Both the position numbers and the translations under genes were made by a program. This document shows, in pieces, positions 17,469 to 25,080 of a stretch of 37,102 bases of DNA. Every line of letters starts with the position of its first letter. The stretch's first letter is position 1. The notes below the pieces were generated by a model, which had not been told where the DNA came from, did no database searches, and was given only the letters and a program-made list of their open reading frames with translations. This stretch comes from JAICSD01 sp035637115 (GTDB lineage: Bacteria; Acidobacteriota; Vicinamibacteria; Vicinamibacterales; 2-12-FULL-66-21), in NCBI GenBank assembly GCA_035637115.1, contig DASPXV010000005.1:1-37102 (forward strand). Direction: 5' to 3'.

Positions 17469-18235
17469 GACTGTCCCCCTGTAACTGGATTCGTGAGCTC
17501 GCCGACACCCGCGACCTTGATCGTGACGCGGTCGCCGGGCTTGATCGGTCCGATACCCGACGGCGTACCGGTTGCGATGATATCGCCGGGCAGCAGCGTC
17601 ATCACGCGAGTGATGTACGCAATCAGGTAATCGATCGAGAAGACCAGCTGCTTCGTTGACGAGTCCTGCCGCTTCTCGCCATTGACCCATCCCTGGACGC
17701 CGATGCCGTCGGCGGACCGGTAGTCGACCGTCGCGACGCACGGACCGATCGGCGCGAACGTGTCGAACCCCTTCACGTGCGTGTACTGGACCCCCTTCTG
17801 CTGCAGATCGCGGGCGCTGACGTCGTTGAAACACGTGAGCCCGAGCACGTAGTCCCGCGCGTCAGCCTCCTTCACGTGATGCGCGCGGCGCCTGATCACG
17901 ACGCCCACCTCCGCCTCGTGGTCGACACGGCCGATGTCGCCAGGAATGACGATCGCCTCGTCGGGTCCCACGACCGCCGTCGACGGCTTGATGAACATCA
18001 GCGGCGATGTCGGCAGCGGCTTGTTCTGCTCCGCGGCGTGGTCCTTGTAGTTCAGCCCGATGCAAACCATCTTCGACGGCATTACCGGCGGCAACAGCCG
18101 ATGGCCGTTCGCGGCGATTTCCTCGCCGGCCTTGTGCTGGCCGAATAGATCGCCGTCGAGCAGGCGCCACGTACTACCGTCCTCAATCGCGTGCCGCGGC
18201 GCGCCTTGGTACTCGATGCGGTAGTACTTTTTCAT
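17465..18235 (-). CDS. Fumarylacetoacetate hydrolase (FAH) family protein
   Basis: A 256-residue enzyme with the two-part FAH fold: a short N-terminal domain to about residue 50, then the catalytic domain beginning KMVCIGLNYKDHAAE. Predicted metal ligands are E107 and E109 in DHEAEVGVVI and D138 in NDVSARDLQ. FIKP (K83), GPCVAT and TGTPSGIGPIKPGD are also typical. Members hydrolyse or decarboxylate diketo acids, for instance acylpyruvates, oxaloacetate or aromatic breakdown products. No aromatic pathway lies nearby, so a housekeeping acylpyruvase or oxaloacetate decarboxylase role is a reasonable guess. The gene is coupled on both sides: 4-bp overlap with the Fn3 lipoprotein upstream and ATGA with the aldolase downstream. 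Confidence 0.88.
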   Translation of the reverse strand: MKKYYRIEYQGAPRHAIEDGSTWRLLDGDLFGQHKAGEEIAANGHRLLPPVMPSKMVCIGLNYKDHAAEQNKPLPTSPLMFIKPSTAVVGPDEAIVIPGDIGRVDHEAEVGVVIRRRAHHVKEADARDYVLGLTCFNDVSARDLQQKGVQYTHVKGFDTFAPIGPCVATVDYRSADGIGVQGWVNGEKRQDSSTKQLVFSIDYLIAYITRVMTLLPGDIIATGTPSGIGPIKPGDRVTIKVAGVGELTNPVTGGQS

Positions 18236-19488
18236 CGCGCGATTTCCTGCACTTTGTTCGAGAGCGCACTCTGGTTCGGCGGCGTCGCCCGATCGACCGC
18301 CACCACGGCATAAACGTAGGTGACGCCAGCGCTCACCGTCCGATCGACGTAGCGTGTCTCACGGATCGGATCCGGCGTGAGCCGCTGCAGTGTGTCACCC
18401 GGCGCTTCCCCGCGCAACACGACGTAGCCGCCGAGATCTGCGTCCGTGTTCGCGTCCCAGATCAGATTGACGACCCCCGTCCCCGCCACAGCAGCCAGCC
18501 CTTTCGGCGCCGCTGGCGGGAACGTGTCGAGCGGCGTCACGCAGATCGGATCGGACGGATCGCTCTCGATCGCCGCGGCGCCCACTGTCGCCACGCTCCG
18601 GACGATGAAGCACTGCTCTTTACCGGCCGTTGCTCCCTCGTGCTTGAAGGTCGTCTCCGTCAGCGGTGCGGCGTTGAGCGGCGCCGGCGCGGACGCCGGA
18701 GCGCCCGCGGCGCCGGAGTCCGCGGCGGGCGCGGCGTAGACGTTGTAGGTCACGCCTGGCGCTTCGTCGGATCGGGAGGCGGGCGGTTGCCACGTGATCG
18801 TGACGGAAGACGCGTCGTACGAGGTCGTCGCCGGACGCGCGGGTCCGGGCGCGTCGAGCAGCGGGACGTTGGCGCGAACCGACGCGGGGCCTCGCGTTCC
18901 GTTGCGGGCGACACCCTGGACGAGGTAAATGCGCGACAGCACCGAAGGCGGAGCGGGTGCTGCCACGGCGGGCGCGGCCGCCGCAGCAGGGGACACAACG
19001 GACGGGGGCGCGGGCTTCTTCGCGCCGGATGATTCGACGACGGGTTTTGAAGCCTGCGGCGTCAGCGCGGCCGGCGTGAGCTTCTCGACAAACGCGATAA
19101 TGTCACCAGGCTTGGGACGTTTGTCCGTTTCGTCTCCTTCGGCCGGCGGCGCCTCGGGATCCGGCGGCCGCCGCACTGGAATCTTCGCGACGGCGAACTG
19201 CGGCTTCAGCAGGTCACGATTCGGCGGCGTTGCCGCGCCGGGGGCGATCGTCACTGCGTACACATCGAGATGATCGACGGAGAACGGCCCGGTTCCGGCC
19301 GCGCTCTTCGCGGGAACCGTGAACTGCACGAACACGGTGTCGCCAAGGCGCCGCGCCGCGACCGATTGCGGCGCCTCCGGAGCCATGTTCAGCGGCGCCA
19401 GCGGAGGGCCTTTCTTGCCACAACCCAAGAAGGAAGAAAGAAGAAGGAAGACGGAAGAAAGAGCGAATCCTCTCCAGGTCATCGTCAC
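18232..19488 (-). CDS. Lipoprotein with fibronectin type III-like domains
   Basis: A 418-residue exported lipoprotein. The signal peptide ends in a lipobox (SSFLGC, Cys23 from the GTG start), followed by GKKGPPLAPL, a motif seen in small LptM-type lipoproteins. The rest contains about three Fn3-like modules: VAARRLGDTVFVQFTVPA; RPATTSYDASSVTITWQPP with YNVYAA; and KGLAAVAGTGVVNLIWDAN with YVVLRGEAPG and TYVYAVVAVDRA. They are separated by Pro/Ala-rich linkers. A binding or scaffold role at the cell envelope is likely, no catalytic site is seen. GTG at 19488 overlaps the hslU stop by 4 bp. ATG at 19482 is an equally good start. The hydrophobic core of the signal peptide is encoded by a heptamer repeat tract. 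Confidence 0.8.
   Translation of the reverse strand: MTMTWRGFALSSVFLLLSSFLGCGKKGPPLAPLNMAPEAPQSVAARRLGDTVFVQFTVPAKSAAGTGPFSVDHLDVYAVTIAPGAATPPNRDLLKPQFAVAKIPVRRPPDPEAPPAEGDETDKRPKPGDIIAFVEKLTPAALTPQASKPVVESSGAKKPAPPSVVSPAAAAAPAVAAPAPPSVLSRIYLVQGVARNGTRGPASVRANVPLLDAPGPARPATTSYDASSVTITWQPPASRSDEAPGVTYNVYAAPAADSGAAGAPASAPAPLNAAPLTETTFKHEGATAGKEQCFIVRSVATVGAAAIESDPSDPICVTPLDTFPPAAPKGLAAVAGTGVVNLIWDANTDADLGGYVVLRGEAPGDTLQRLTPDPIRETRYVDRTVSAGVTYVYAVVAVDRATPPNQSALSNKVQEIAR
19427..19461. repeat. Tandem heptamer tract in a signal-peptide coding region
   Basis: Five consecutive 7-bp units on the plus strand: AAGAAGG, AAGAAAG, AAGAAGG, AAGACGG, AAGAAAG. On the minus strand they encode the hydrophobic part of the Fn3 lipoprotein signal peptide (SSVFLLLSSFLG). 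Because 7 is not a multiple of 3, the peptide is not periodic. Confidence 0.8.
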
Positions 19489-20867
19489 AGAATATAGCGT
19501 GAGAGATCTTCGTTGCGGGCGATCTCACTGAGCATGCGATCCACATAGGCCGCATCGATCGTCAATTCTTTGTCCGTGAGGTCCGGCGCGTCGAACGACA
19601 CGTTGTCGAGCAGCTTCTCCATCACCGTGTGAAGGCGCCGCGCGCCGATGTTCTCCGTGCGCTCGTTCACCATCGTCGCCACGTCCGCAATCCGATCGAT
19701 CGCGTCAGGCGTGAACTGCAGCGTGACGCCTTCGGTCGACAGCAACGCCGTGTACTGCCGCACGAGCGCGTTGCGCGGTTCGGTGAGGATGCGGATGAAG
19801 TCGCCGCGGCCGAGCGGCTCCAGCTCCACGCGGATGGGAAAACGCCCCTGCAATTCCGGGATCAGGTCTGACGGCTTCGACACGTGGAACGCGCCCGCCG
19901 CGATGAAGAGGATGTGGTCCGTCCTCACCATCCCGTACTTCGTATTGACGGTCGTCCCTTCGACGATCGGGAGGATGTCGCGCTGCACTCCTTCGCGGCT
20001 CACGTCCGGGCCATGGCCCCCTTCGCGTCCCGCGACCTTGTCGATCTCGTCGACGAAGATGATGCCGGCCTCCTGGACGCGCTCGACCGCGGCGCGCGCG
20101 ACGCTGTCCATGTCGACGAGCTTCTGCTCTTCTTCCTGGCGCAGCGCATCGAGCGCTTCGGGAACGGGAACGCGGCGCTTCCGCGTCTTGCCCTGAAACA
20201 GCCCGGGCAACATGTCCCTGACGTTGATGTCCACCTCTTCGACGGAGCCCCCCTGGATGATCTCGAACGACGGGAACGATCGCTCGCGCACGTCGATCTC
20301 GAGCTGCTTGTGATCCAGGCGTCCCTCGCGGAGCTGCTCGCGCAGCTTCTCGCGCGTGCGCTGCGCCTGCTCGCGGATCGTTGCGGCGTTCTCGTCGTAC
20401 TCGGACGTGGGAGGAAGCGGCGGCAGCAGCAGGTCGAGCACGCGCTCTTCCGCGGCCTGCTTCGCCTTCTCGCGGACTTCTGCCGTCCGCTCTTCGCGCA
20501 CGAGCTCCACGGCGATCTCCGTCAGGTCGCGAATCATCGACTCGACGTCGCGGCCGACATAACCAACCTCGGTGAATTTCGAGGCTTCAACCTTGAGGAA
20601 CGGCGACTGCGCGAGCTTTGCGAGCCTGCGCGCGATCTCGGTCTTGCCGACGCCGGTTGGCCCGATCATCAGGATGTTCTTCGGCGCGACTTCTTCCGCC
20701 ATCTCGGCGGGGAGCTTGCGCCGCCGCATGCGGTTGCGCAAGGCGATCGCGACAGCGCGCTTCGCCTGGTGCTGACCGACGACGTACTTGTCGAGCTCGG
20801 CGACGATCTGTCGCGGCGTGAGCGACTGGATCGTCGAGGTCGTGGTTTCCGGCAAATAGATCGGCAT
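19485..20867 (-). CDS. hslU: HslU, ATPase subunit of the HslVU protease
   Basis: A 460-residue AAA+ unfoldase. It has the N-terminal TPRQIVAELDKYVVGQ, Walker A GPTGVGKT at 69-76, the pore loop GYVGRD at 102-107, a central I-domain (charged, about residues 110-240), Walker B in GIIFVDEIDK, and sensor/arginine regions ending in ARNEDLSRYIL. The extreme C-terminus inserts into HslV to activate it. As a hexamer it feeds unfolded substrates to the HslV peptidase in the cytoplasm. It lies 23 bp downstream of hslV, in the usual V-then-U order. ATG start, length as in the family. Confidence 0.97.
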   Translation of the reverse strand: MPIYLPETTTSTIQSLTPRQIVAELDKYVVGQHQAKRAVAIALRNRMRRRKLPAEMAEEVAPKNILMIGPTGVGKTEIARRLAKLAQSPFLKVEASKFTEVGYVGRDVESMIRDLTEIAVELVREERTAEVREKAKQAAEERVLDLLLPPLPPTSEYDENAATIREQAQRTREKLREQLREGRLDHKQLEIDVRERSFPSFEIIQGGSVEEVDINVRDMLPGLFQGKTRKRRVPVPEALDALRQEEEQKLVDMDSVARAAVERVQEAGIIFVDEIDKVAGREGGHGPDVSREGVQRDILPIVEGTTVNTKYGMVRTDHILFIAAGAFHVSKPSDLIPELQGRFPIRVELEPLGRGDFIRILTEPRNALVRQYTALLSTEGVTLQFTPDAIDRIADVATMVNERTENIGARRLHTVMEKLLDNVSFDAPDLTDKELTIDAAYVDRMLSEIARNEDLSRYIL

Positions 20868-20890
20868 GACGTGCTACGGGCTTCCGGGAG

Positions 20891-21418
20891 TTATAGAACT
20901 TCGATGCTCAGCGCATCGTTCGAGTAGATGCAGATCGCCGCAGCGATGTGCATGGCCTGTTCCGCGATCGCGCGCGCGTCGAGCGTCGTGTGCTGTGACA
21001 GCGCCTTCGCCGCCGCCAGCGCGTACGCGCCACCCGATCCAATCGCGACGATCCCATCGTCAGGCTCGATGAGGTCGCCGTTTCCTGACAGCAGATACGT
21101 CGCCTGGCCGTCCATGACGACGAGCATCGCCTCGAGACGACGAAGAATGCGATCCGTGCGCCAATCCTTCGCGAGCTCGACGGCCGAACGTTCGAGATTC
21201 CCGCGGTACTGCTCGAGTTTGGCTTCGAATCGTGCGAACAGGGCGAAGGAATCGGCCGCCGATCCGGCAAAACCGGCAAGAATGCGATCGTTATAGAGAC
21301 GCCGAATCTTGCGCGCGCGCTGCTTGACGACAGTGTCGCCAAAGGTGACCTGGCCGTCGCTGGCCATGACCGACTGGCCGTTGTGGCGGACCGACAGGAC
21401 TGTAGTTGCGTGGAACAT
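20891..21418 (-). CDS. hslV: HslV, peptidase subunit of the HslVU protease
   Basis: A 175-residue proteasome-beta-like peptidase. The N-terminal nucleophile is predicted to be Thr5 (MFHA cleaved before TTVLSVRHNG). Conserved blocks follow: MASDGQVTFGDTVVK, RKIRRLYNDRILAGFAGSAADS, ELAKDWRTDR, GNGDLIEP and AIGSGGAYALAAAKAL. It forms a double hexameric ring that degrades proteins unfolded by HslU. The four-residue propeptide is slightly longer than the single Met of E. coli. The gene heads the long minus-strand operon and is divergent from the PEGA gene. Its promoter should lie in 21419-21595. I see only weak minus-strand candidates there. Confidence 0.97.
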   Translation of the reverse strand: MFHATTVLSVRHNGQSVMASDGQVTFGDTVVKQRARKIRRLYNDRILAGFAGSAADSFALFARFEAKLEQYRGNLERSAVELAKDWRTDRILRRLEAMLVVMDGQATYLLSGNGDLIEPDDGIVAIGSGGAYALAAAKALSQHTTLDARAIAEQAMHIAAAICIYSNDALSIEVL

Positions 21419-21531
21419 GGGGCAAAACTGGCCGAAAACACGAGTCTATCAGAGGGGACGATAGTGCAGCCGGGTCAGGACACACCGCGCGGCTGAGGCT
21501 GATAAACACCCCAAAAATAGGGGGTCACGTG

Positions 21532-21547
21532 TGGCAAATCTGTTGCA
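21532..21547 (+). promoter_or_regulatory. Sigma-54 (RpoN) promoter of the PEGA gene
   Basis: The sequence TGGCAAATCTGTTGCA fits the -24/-12 consensus TGGCACG-N4-TTGCA, with GG at 21533-21534 and GC at 21545-21546 separated by exactly 10 bp. Transcription would start near 21558, leaving a leader of about 38 nt that contains the ribosome site GGAGG at 21582-21586. Just upstream, ACCCC-N8-GGGGT (21508-21525) is an inverted repeat that could bind a regulator. No experiment supports it, but the match and placement are good. Confidence 0.7.
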
Positions 21548-21595
21548 GAATTAGGGTGCGTACAGCTAGGTCTACCCGCGCGGAGGAGCGCAAAT

Positions 21596-22741
21596 ATGAA
21601 GGTTCGCAATTTCAGCCTCGGAATCGTGCTCGCGGGCGTCACGCTCGTGGCATCGCCGGTCCTCGCGCAGAGTCCCAGGGAAGGCGGCTCGCCGGCCGGC
21701 GGCGGCGCGTCGGGAGACCGCAGCACCGGTGGCGGCGGTTCCGGTAACGGCGGGGGCAGTCCCGTCAGCAGCGGCGGGTCCGGCGGCGGCAGCAGTGTTG
21801 TGAGCGGCGGCTCGTCTTCGTCTTCTTCGGGATCGAACGGCGTGAGTTTCAGCTCGCCGTCCGGCGTCGACGCAGCGTCGGCGAATCTCAGCTCCGGTTC
21901 GCGGGGCTTCCGCGACACCGCACCCTCGCATCGCGCGGGCTATTCGGCGGCGAACAGCGTGAGCGCCGACAGCGGCGACCAGAAGGCGACACCGCGCACT
22001 GCATCGGGATCGAGCGGCAGCAGCAGCGGCAGTGGCGGTGGTGAGCGCGCCGTTCCGCGCGGGACCGCGTCGTCTGGATCGTCAGGATCGTCGGGCTCCG
22101 GCAGCAACGGCGGCGCGGCGACACGTTCGCGCAGCAATCCTGCGGCGAGCGACAGCAACAATGCTTCGGGTACGCGTGAAGTGCCGACGTGGAGCCGCCC
22201 GCGCGGAGATCGGCCGGCAACCGGGACGGCGACCGATCGCGTCGGGCCTCCTCCGGATCGCAACGGCAATCGCGGCCGCTACTACGATCCTTACTACTAC
22301 GGCGGTGGGTACTACGATCCGTACGGTTACGGATATGGCTACGGGAATCGGTACGGCTACGGCTATTACCCGTACTCGTTCGGGATGGGCTACGGCCTGT
22401 ATTCCGGCTTCGGCTGGAGCCCGTACTTCGGCGATCCGTTCGATCCGTACTACTCCGGCTACGGCTCCGGCTACGGCGGCTACTCCTCCGGCATCTACAA
22501 CACGCGCGATCAGGGCAACCTGAAACTGAAGGTGAAGCCGCGTAACGCGAAGGTGTACGTGGATGGCTATTTCGTCGGACTCGTCGATCAGTTCGACGGC
22601 GCGTTCCAGAAGCTCGCGCTGAACGGCGGCCGCCACAAGGTCGAAGTCCGCGCCGAGGGATTCGAGAGCGCCGAGTTCGACGTGCTGATCACGCCGGACC
22701 AGACGATTACCTTCCAGGGAGAGCTGAAGAGAATTCAGTAA
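21596..22741 (+). CDS. Exported Gly/Ser/Tyr-rich protein with C-terminal PEGA domain
   Basis: A 381-residue protein. The signal peptide ends near SPVLAQ. Residues about 25-215 are low-complexity Gly/Ser, with runs such as GGSGGGSS and SSGSSGSSGSG. Residues about 225-300 are rich in Tyr, Gly and Asp, with repeats like YYDPYGYGYGYG. The last 75 residues form a PEGA-like domain (GNLKLKVKPRNAKVYVDGYFVG, in two pieces, then LALNGGRHKVEVRAEGFE). PEGA domains occur in surface and envelope proteins. The Tyr/Gly part may be adhesive or aggregate-forming, which is inference from composition. The ATG has a clear GGAGG site at 7 to 9 bp, and a sigma-54 promoter precedes it. It appears monocistronic or co-transcribed with the next gene. 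Confidence 0.85.
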   Translation: MKVRNFSLGIVLAGVTLVASPVLAQSPREGGSPAGGGASGDRSTGGGGSGNGGGSPVSSGGSGGGSSVVSGGSSSSSSGSNGVSFSSPSGVDAASANLSSGSRGFRDTAPSHRAGYSAANSVSADSGDQKATPRTASGSSGSSSGSGGGERAVPRGTASSGSSGSSGSGSNGGAATRSRSNPAASDSNNASGTREVPTWSRPRGDRPATGTATDRVGPPPDRNGNRGRYYDPYYYGGGYYDPYGYGYGYGNRYGYGYYPYSFGMGYGLYSGFGWSPYFGDPFDPYYSGYGSGYGGYSSGIYNTRDQGNLKLKVKPRNAKVYVDGYFVGLVDQFDGAFQKLALNGGRHKVEVRAEGFESAEFDVLITPDQTITFQGELKRIQ

Positions 22742-22780
22742 ATCTGGAAATCTGGAAATCGGGTAATTTGGAAATTTGAA
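22741..22780. repeat. Tandem octamer tract
   Basis: Five consecutive 8-bp units between two genes: AATCTGGA, AATCTGGA, AATCGGGT, AATTTGGA, AATTTGAA. The tract starts in the last base of the PEGA stop codon and runs into the first codons of the next gene. It supplies that gene's TTG start and the purine-rich GGAAA upstream of it. Confidence 0.8.
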
Positions 22781-23147
22781 GCCAAGGCCGGTTGCCGCCG
22801 TCTCAGGAATTTATGACGGGGCAATCGGCCTTTTTCTTTTATTGGCGGCCGATCGCTTCGCCGCACTCTTCGGCGTCGCTCCCGCGCAGCCGCCGATCTT
22901 CTCCGATCTCAACGGAATCTTCCTGCTCTCCGTCGGCATCGGCTATTACTGGCCATACCGCGATCCCGTCGCGGCGCGATGGTATCTATGGGTCATGGGC
23001 GTCGGGCTGAAGAGCGCCGGCGCAATCGCTTTCCTGCTGGATTACTTCGTCCGCCACTCCCCGAAGTCGTTTCTACTTTTCTCCGCCAGCGACGGTACGC
23101 TCGCCATCCTCACACTTGTAGCTCTTTTATCGCGCAACCGGGAGTAA
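22776..23147 (+). CDS. Small integral membrane protein, unknown function
   Basis: A 123-residue protein with four hydrophobic segments (around VSGIYDGAIGLFLLLAADRF; LNGIFLLSVGIGYYWPYRDP; LWVMGVGLKSAGAIAFLLDYF; SDGTLAILTLVALLS). I do not assign it to a named family. The pattern of conserved-looking Gly, Asp and Tyr residues between helices suggests a real protein. The start is TTG at 22776, inside the octamer tract. The next in-frame Met is far downstream and would remove half the protein. It follows the PEGA gene by 34 bp and is convergent with the permease gene. Confidence 0.7.
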   Translation: MKPRPVAAVSGIYDGAIGLFLLLAADRFAALFGVAPAQPPIFSDLNGIFLLSVGIGYYWPYRDPVAARWYLWVMGVGLKSAGAIAFLLDYFVRHSPKSFLLFSASDGTLAILTLVALLSRNRE

Positions 23148-23154
23148 CGAGGCG

Positions 23155-23190
23155 GCTTGTCGAGAGCTCTCGCAGAGGGCGCCGACAAGC
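23155..23190. terminator. Inverted repeat between convergent genes
   Basis: The arms GCTTGTCG and CGACAAGC (8 bp, perfect) enclose a second palindrome, CGAGAGCTCTCG (23161-23172). It lies between the ends of a plus-strand and a minus-strand gene, the place for a bidirectional terminator, but lacks a T-run. It could equally be another dispersed palindromic repeat. Confidence 0.45.
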
Positions 23191-23196
23191 GAACAA

Positions 23197-24543
23197 TCAG
23201 TTTTGAGCAGACTTGCCAGACTTGAACAGGAAGTACACCGGCACGCCGACGAGGATCACTGCGCAGCCGGCGAGCGTCGTCTTCGGCTGGCGCCAGAGGG
23301 CATTGCCAACCATGACGGCGCTGGCGATGACGAAGATCGCGGGGGCCCAGGGATAGCCCAGCGCGGAGAACGGACGCGGGGCGAGTGGATTGCGGCGGCG
23401 GAGGACGAACAGTGCGCACACCGCGATTGCCGCGAAGAGGACGACTGCGAAGCCGGTGTAGTTCACGAGCTGCGAGATGGTGCCGGACAGGACGAGCACG
23501 CTGCTCCACACCGCCTGCGCGATGATTGCGGTCGCGGGCGTGTGGAAACGCGGATGGACGCGTCCCGCGGCGCGGACGAAGATGCCGTCGCGCGCCATGG
23601 CGAAGTAGACGCGCGGTCCCGCGAGCACCATCGCGCTGATGCTCGCCGCGAGACTGACGATCGTGAACAGCGCGATCAGGTTCCCGGTCGCGAAGCCGAA
23701 CAGCCGTTCGGCGACTGTATCCATCAGCCGGCCGTCGAGCGACGCGAGCTGCGGCATCGGTAACACGAACACGTAGAGCGCATTGAGCGCGACGTAGAGG
23801 ACGATGACCGCGATCGTTCCGAGCGCGAGCGCGAGCGGCACGTTGCGCGAGGGGTTGCGGACTTCCTCCGCCACGTACGCCGCTGCGTTCCAACCGGAAT
23901 AACTGAACATCACCGGAACGAGCGCAAGCACCCACGGAATGGGCGCGGTGACCGCGCCGCTGGAGAAGTTCGCCGCGCTGCCGTGGCCGATGGCAAAACC
24001 GGCAGCGACGATCAGCACGATCGCCGACACCTTCAACCCGGCCAGCACGTTCTGCACGATGCGTCCCGGACCGAGACCGCGCACGTGGATCACCGTGAGC
24101 GTGGCGATCGCCGCGATCGCGATCGCCGGCCGCGCGCTGGCGGCAGCGGGCACGAAGCGGGTGACGTAATCCGCGAGCGCGACGGCGCTTGCTGCGATCG
24201 CGCCGGAGAATCCCGCGACGAACGATGTCCACCCGGTCAGAAATGCCGCGAGCGGGCCGAACGCGTCGCGCAAATACACGTACTCGCCGCCGGCGTGCGG
24301 ACGCACCGACGCAAGCTCCGCGTAGGCCATGGCACCCGCGAACGCGAGCGCGCCGCCGAACAGCCAGACGCCGAGCATCCACCAGGGATTCGGTACGAGC
24401 TGCGCGACGATGATCGGAACGAAGAAGATGCCACCGCCGATGACGTTGGAAATGACGATCGCCGCGGCGTCGAGCGGACCCAGACGCCGGATCAGACCTG
24501 CGGCAGGTGCAGCCGCCTGGACATTCTGCGGAGGCAGCGTCAC
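23197..24543 (-). CDS. APC-family amino-acid permease
   Basis: A 448-residue inner-membrane transporter with about twelve hydrophobic segments. Segment 1 carries the broken-helix motif SNVIGGGIFFVP, where APC carriers bind the substrate amino and carboxyl groups. AYAELASVRPHAGGEYVYLRDAFG (in helices 2-3) and FSYSGWNAAAYVAEEVRNPSRN (around helix 6) are also characteristic. It probably imports or exchanges amino acids. Substrate is not predictable. The C-terminal tail is short and basic. GTG at 24543 lies 3 bp after the lipoprotein stop, so it ends the sigma-factor operon. Confidence 0.9.
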   Translation of the reverse strand: MTLPPQNVQAAAPAAGLIRRLGPLDAAAIVISNVIGGGIFFVPIIVAQLVPNPWWMLGVWLFGGALAFAGAMAYAELASVRPHAGGEYVYLRDAFGPLAAFLTGWTSFVAGFSGAIAASAVALADYVTRFVPAAASARPAIAIAAIATLTVIHVRGLGPGRIVQNVLAGLKVSAIVLIVAAGFAIGHGSAANFSSGAVTAPIPWVLALVPVMFSYSGWNAAAYVAEEVRNPSRNVPLALALGTIAVIVLYVALNALYVFVLPMPQLASLDGRLMDTVAERLFGFATGNLIALFTIVSLAASISAMVLAGPRVYFAMARDGIFVRAAGRVHPRFHTPATAIIAQAVWSSVLVLSGTISQLVNYTGFAVVLFAAIAVCALFVLRRRNPLAPRPFSALGYPWAPAIFVIASAVMVGNALWRQPKTTLAGCAVILVGVPVYFLFKSGKSAQN

Positions 24544-24546
24544 TGG

Positions 24547-25065
24547 CTACTGTGTCAGCAGCTGACGCGGGATGTCGAAGGAGGCGATCTCCACCCACTG
24601 CGAAGCACTGTGCTTCGCGAAGATGTGGACGCGCACGTCCTGGAAAAGGCGATGCTTGAGAATGTCCGCGCGCGTCTGCGGCGGTTCCGCCGTATAACCC
24701 GCTTCGCCCTGGAAGGTCATCGCGCCGGTCTGATCCCCCTGGAACGGCACGCTCTGCACGAACTTTTCGTCCCAGTCTGTCTCTGTTGGTGATCCTGGCG
24801 GGATTGCGGTGCCGGCGGGCGGGAGCTTCTTGAACGCGACGTTCAGCGACAGCGGCCGGACACTCGTGTCGGGCTGCTTCTTGAGCCGGAAGGTGATGCT
24901 CGGCACGATCTTGTTCTTGCCGGCGACGACGCCCGCGTCGTGGTAACCAGTAATGACATCGGTGACCTGGAGCGCCTGCTTCAGGTCAACCGGCTTGGAA
25001 CAGCCCGCGCTAAGCAGGCCACCGAGCACAACGAGGACGAGGACGGCGCGCGCCAGATAACGCAT
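24547..25065 (-). CDS. Lipoprotein, unknown function
   Basis: A 172-residue protein with a signal peptide and lipobox LSAGC (Cys22), so it is probably lipid-anchored. The mature part is beta-rich and includes ALQVTDVITGYHDAGVV, VPSITFRLKKQPD and VEIASFDIPRQLL. The TGYHD/VPSITF pattern suggests a domain about modulation of protein-protein or ligand binding, but I recognise no family. It is 15 bp downstream of the periplasmic protein gene and 3 bp upstream of the permease gene, in the same operon. ATG start. Confidence 0.75.
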   Translation of the reverse strand: MRYLARAVLVLVVLGGLLSAGCSKPVDLKQALQVTDVITGYHDAGVVAGKNKIVPSITFRLKKQPDTSVRPLSLNVAFKKLPPAGTAIPPGSPTETDWDEKFVQSVPFQGDQTGAMTFQGEAGYTAEPPQTRADILKHRLFQDVRVHIFAKHSASQWVEIASFDIPRQLLTQ

Positions 25066-25080
25066 CCCCGGATTCTAGGT

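Noticed and set aside
21419..21480. Promoter for hslV on the minus strand
   Set aside because: TAGACT resembles a -10 box, but no matching -35 element is seen at the right spacing.
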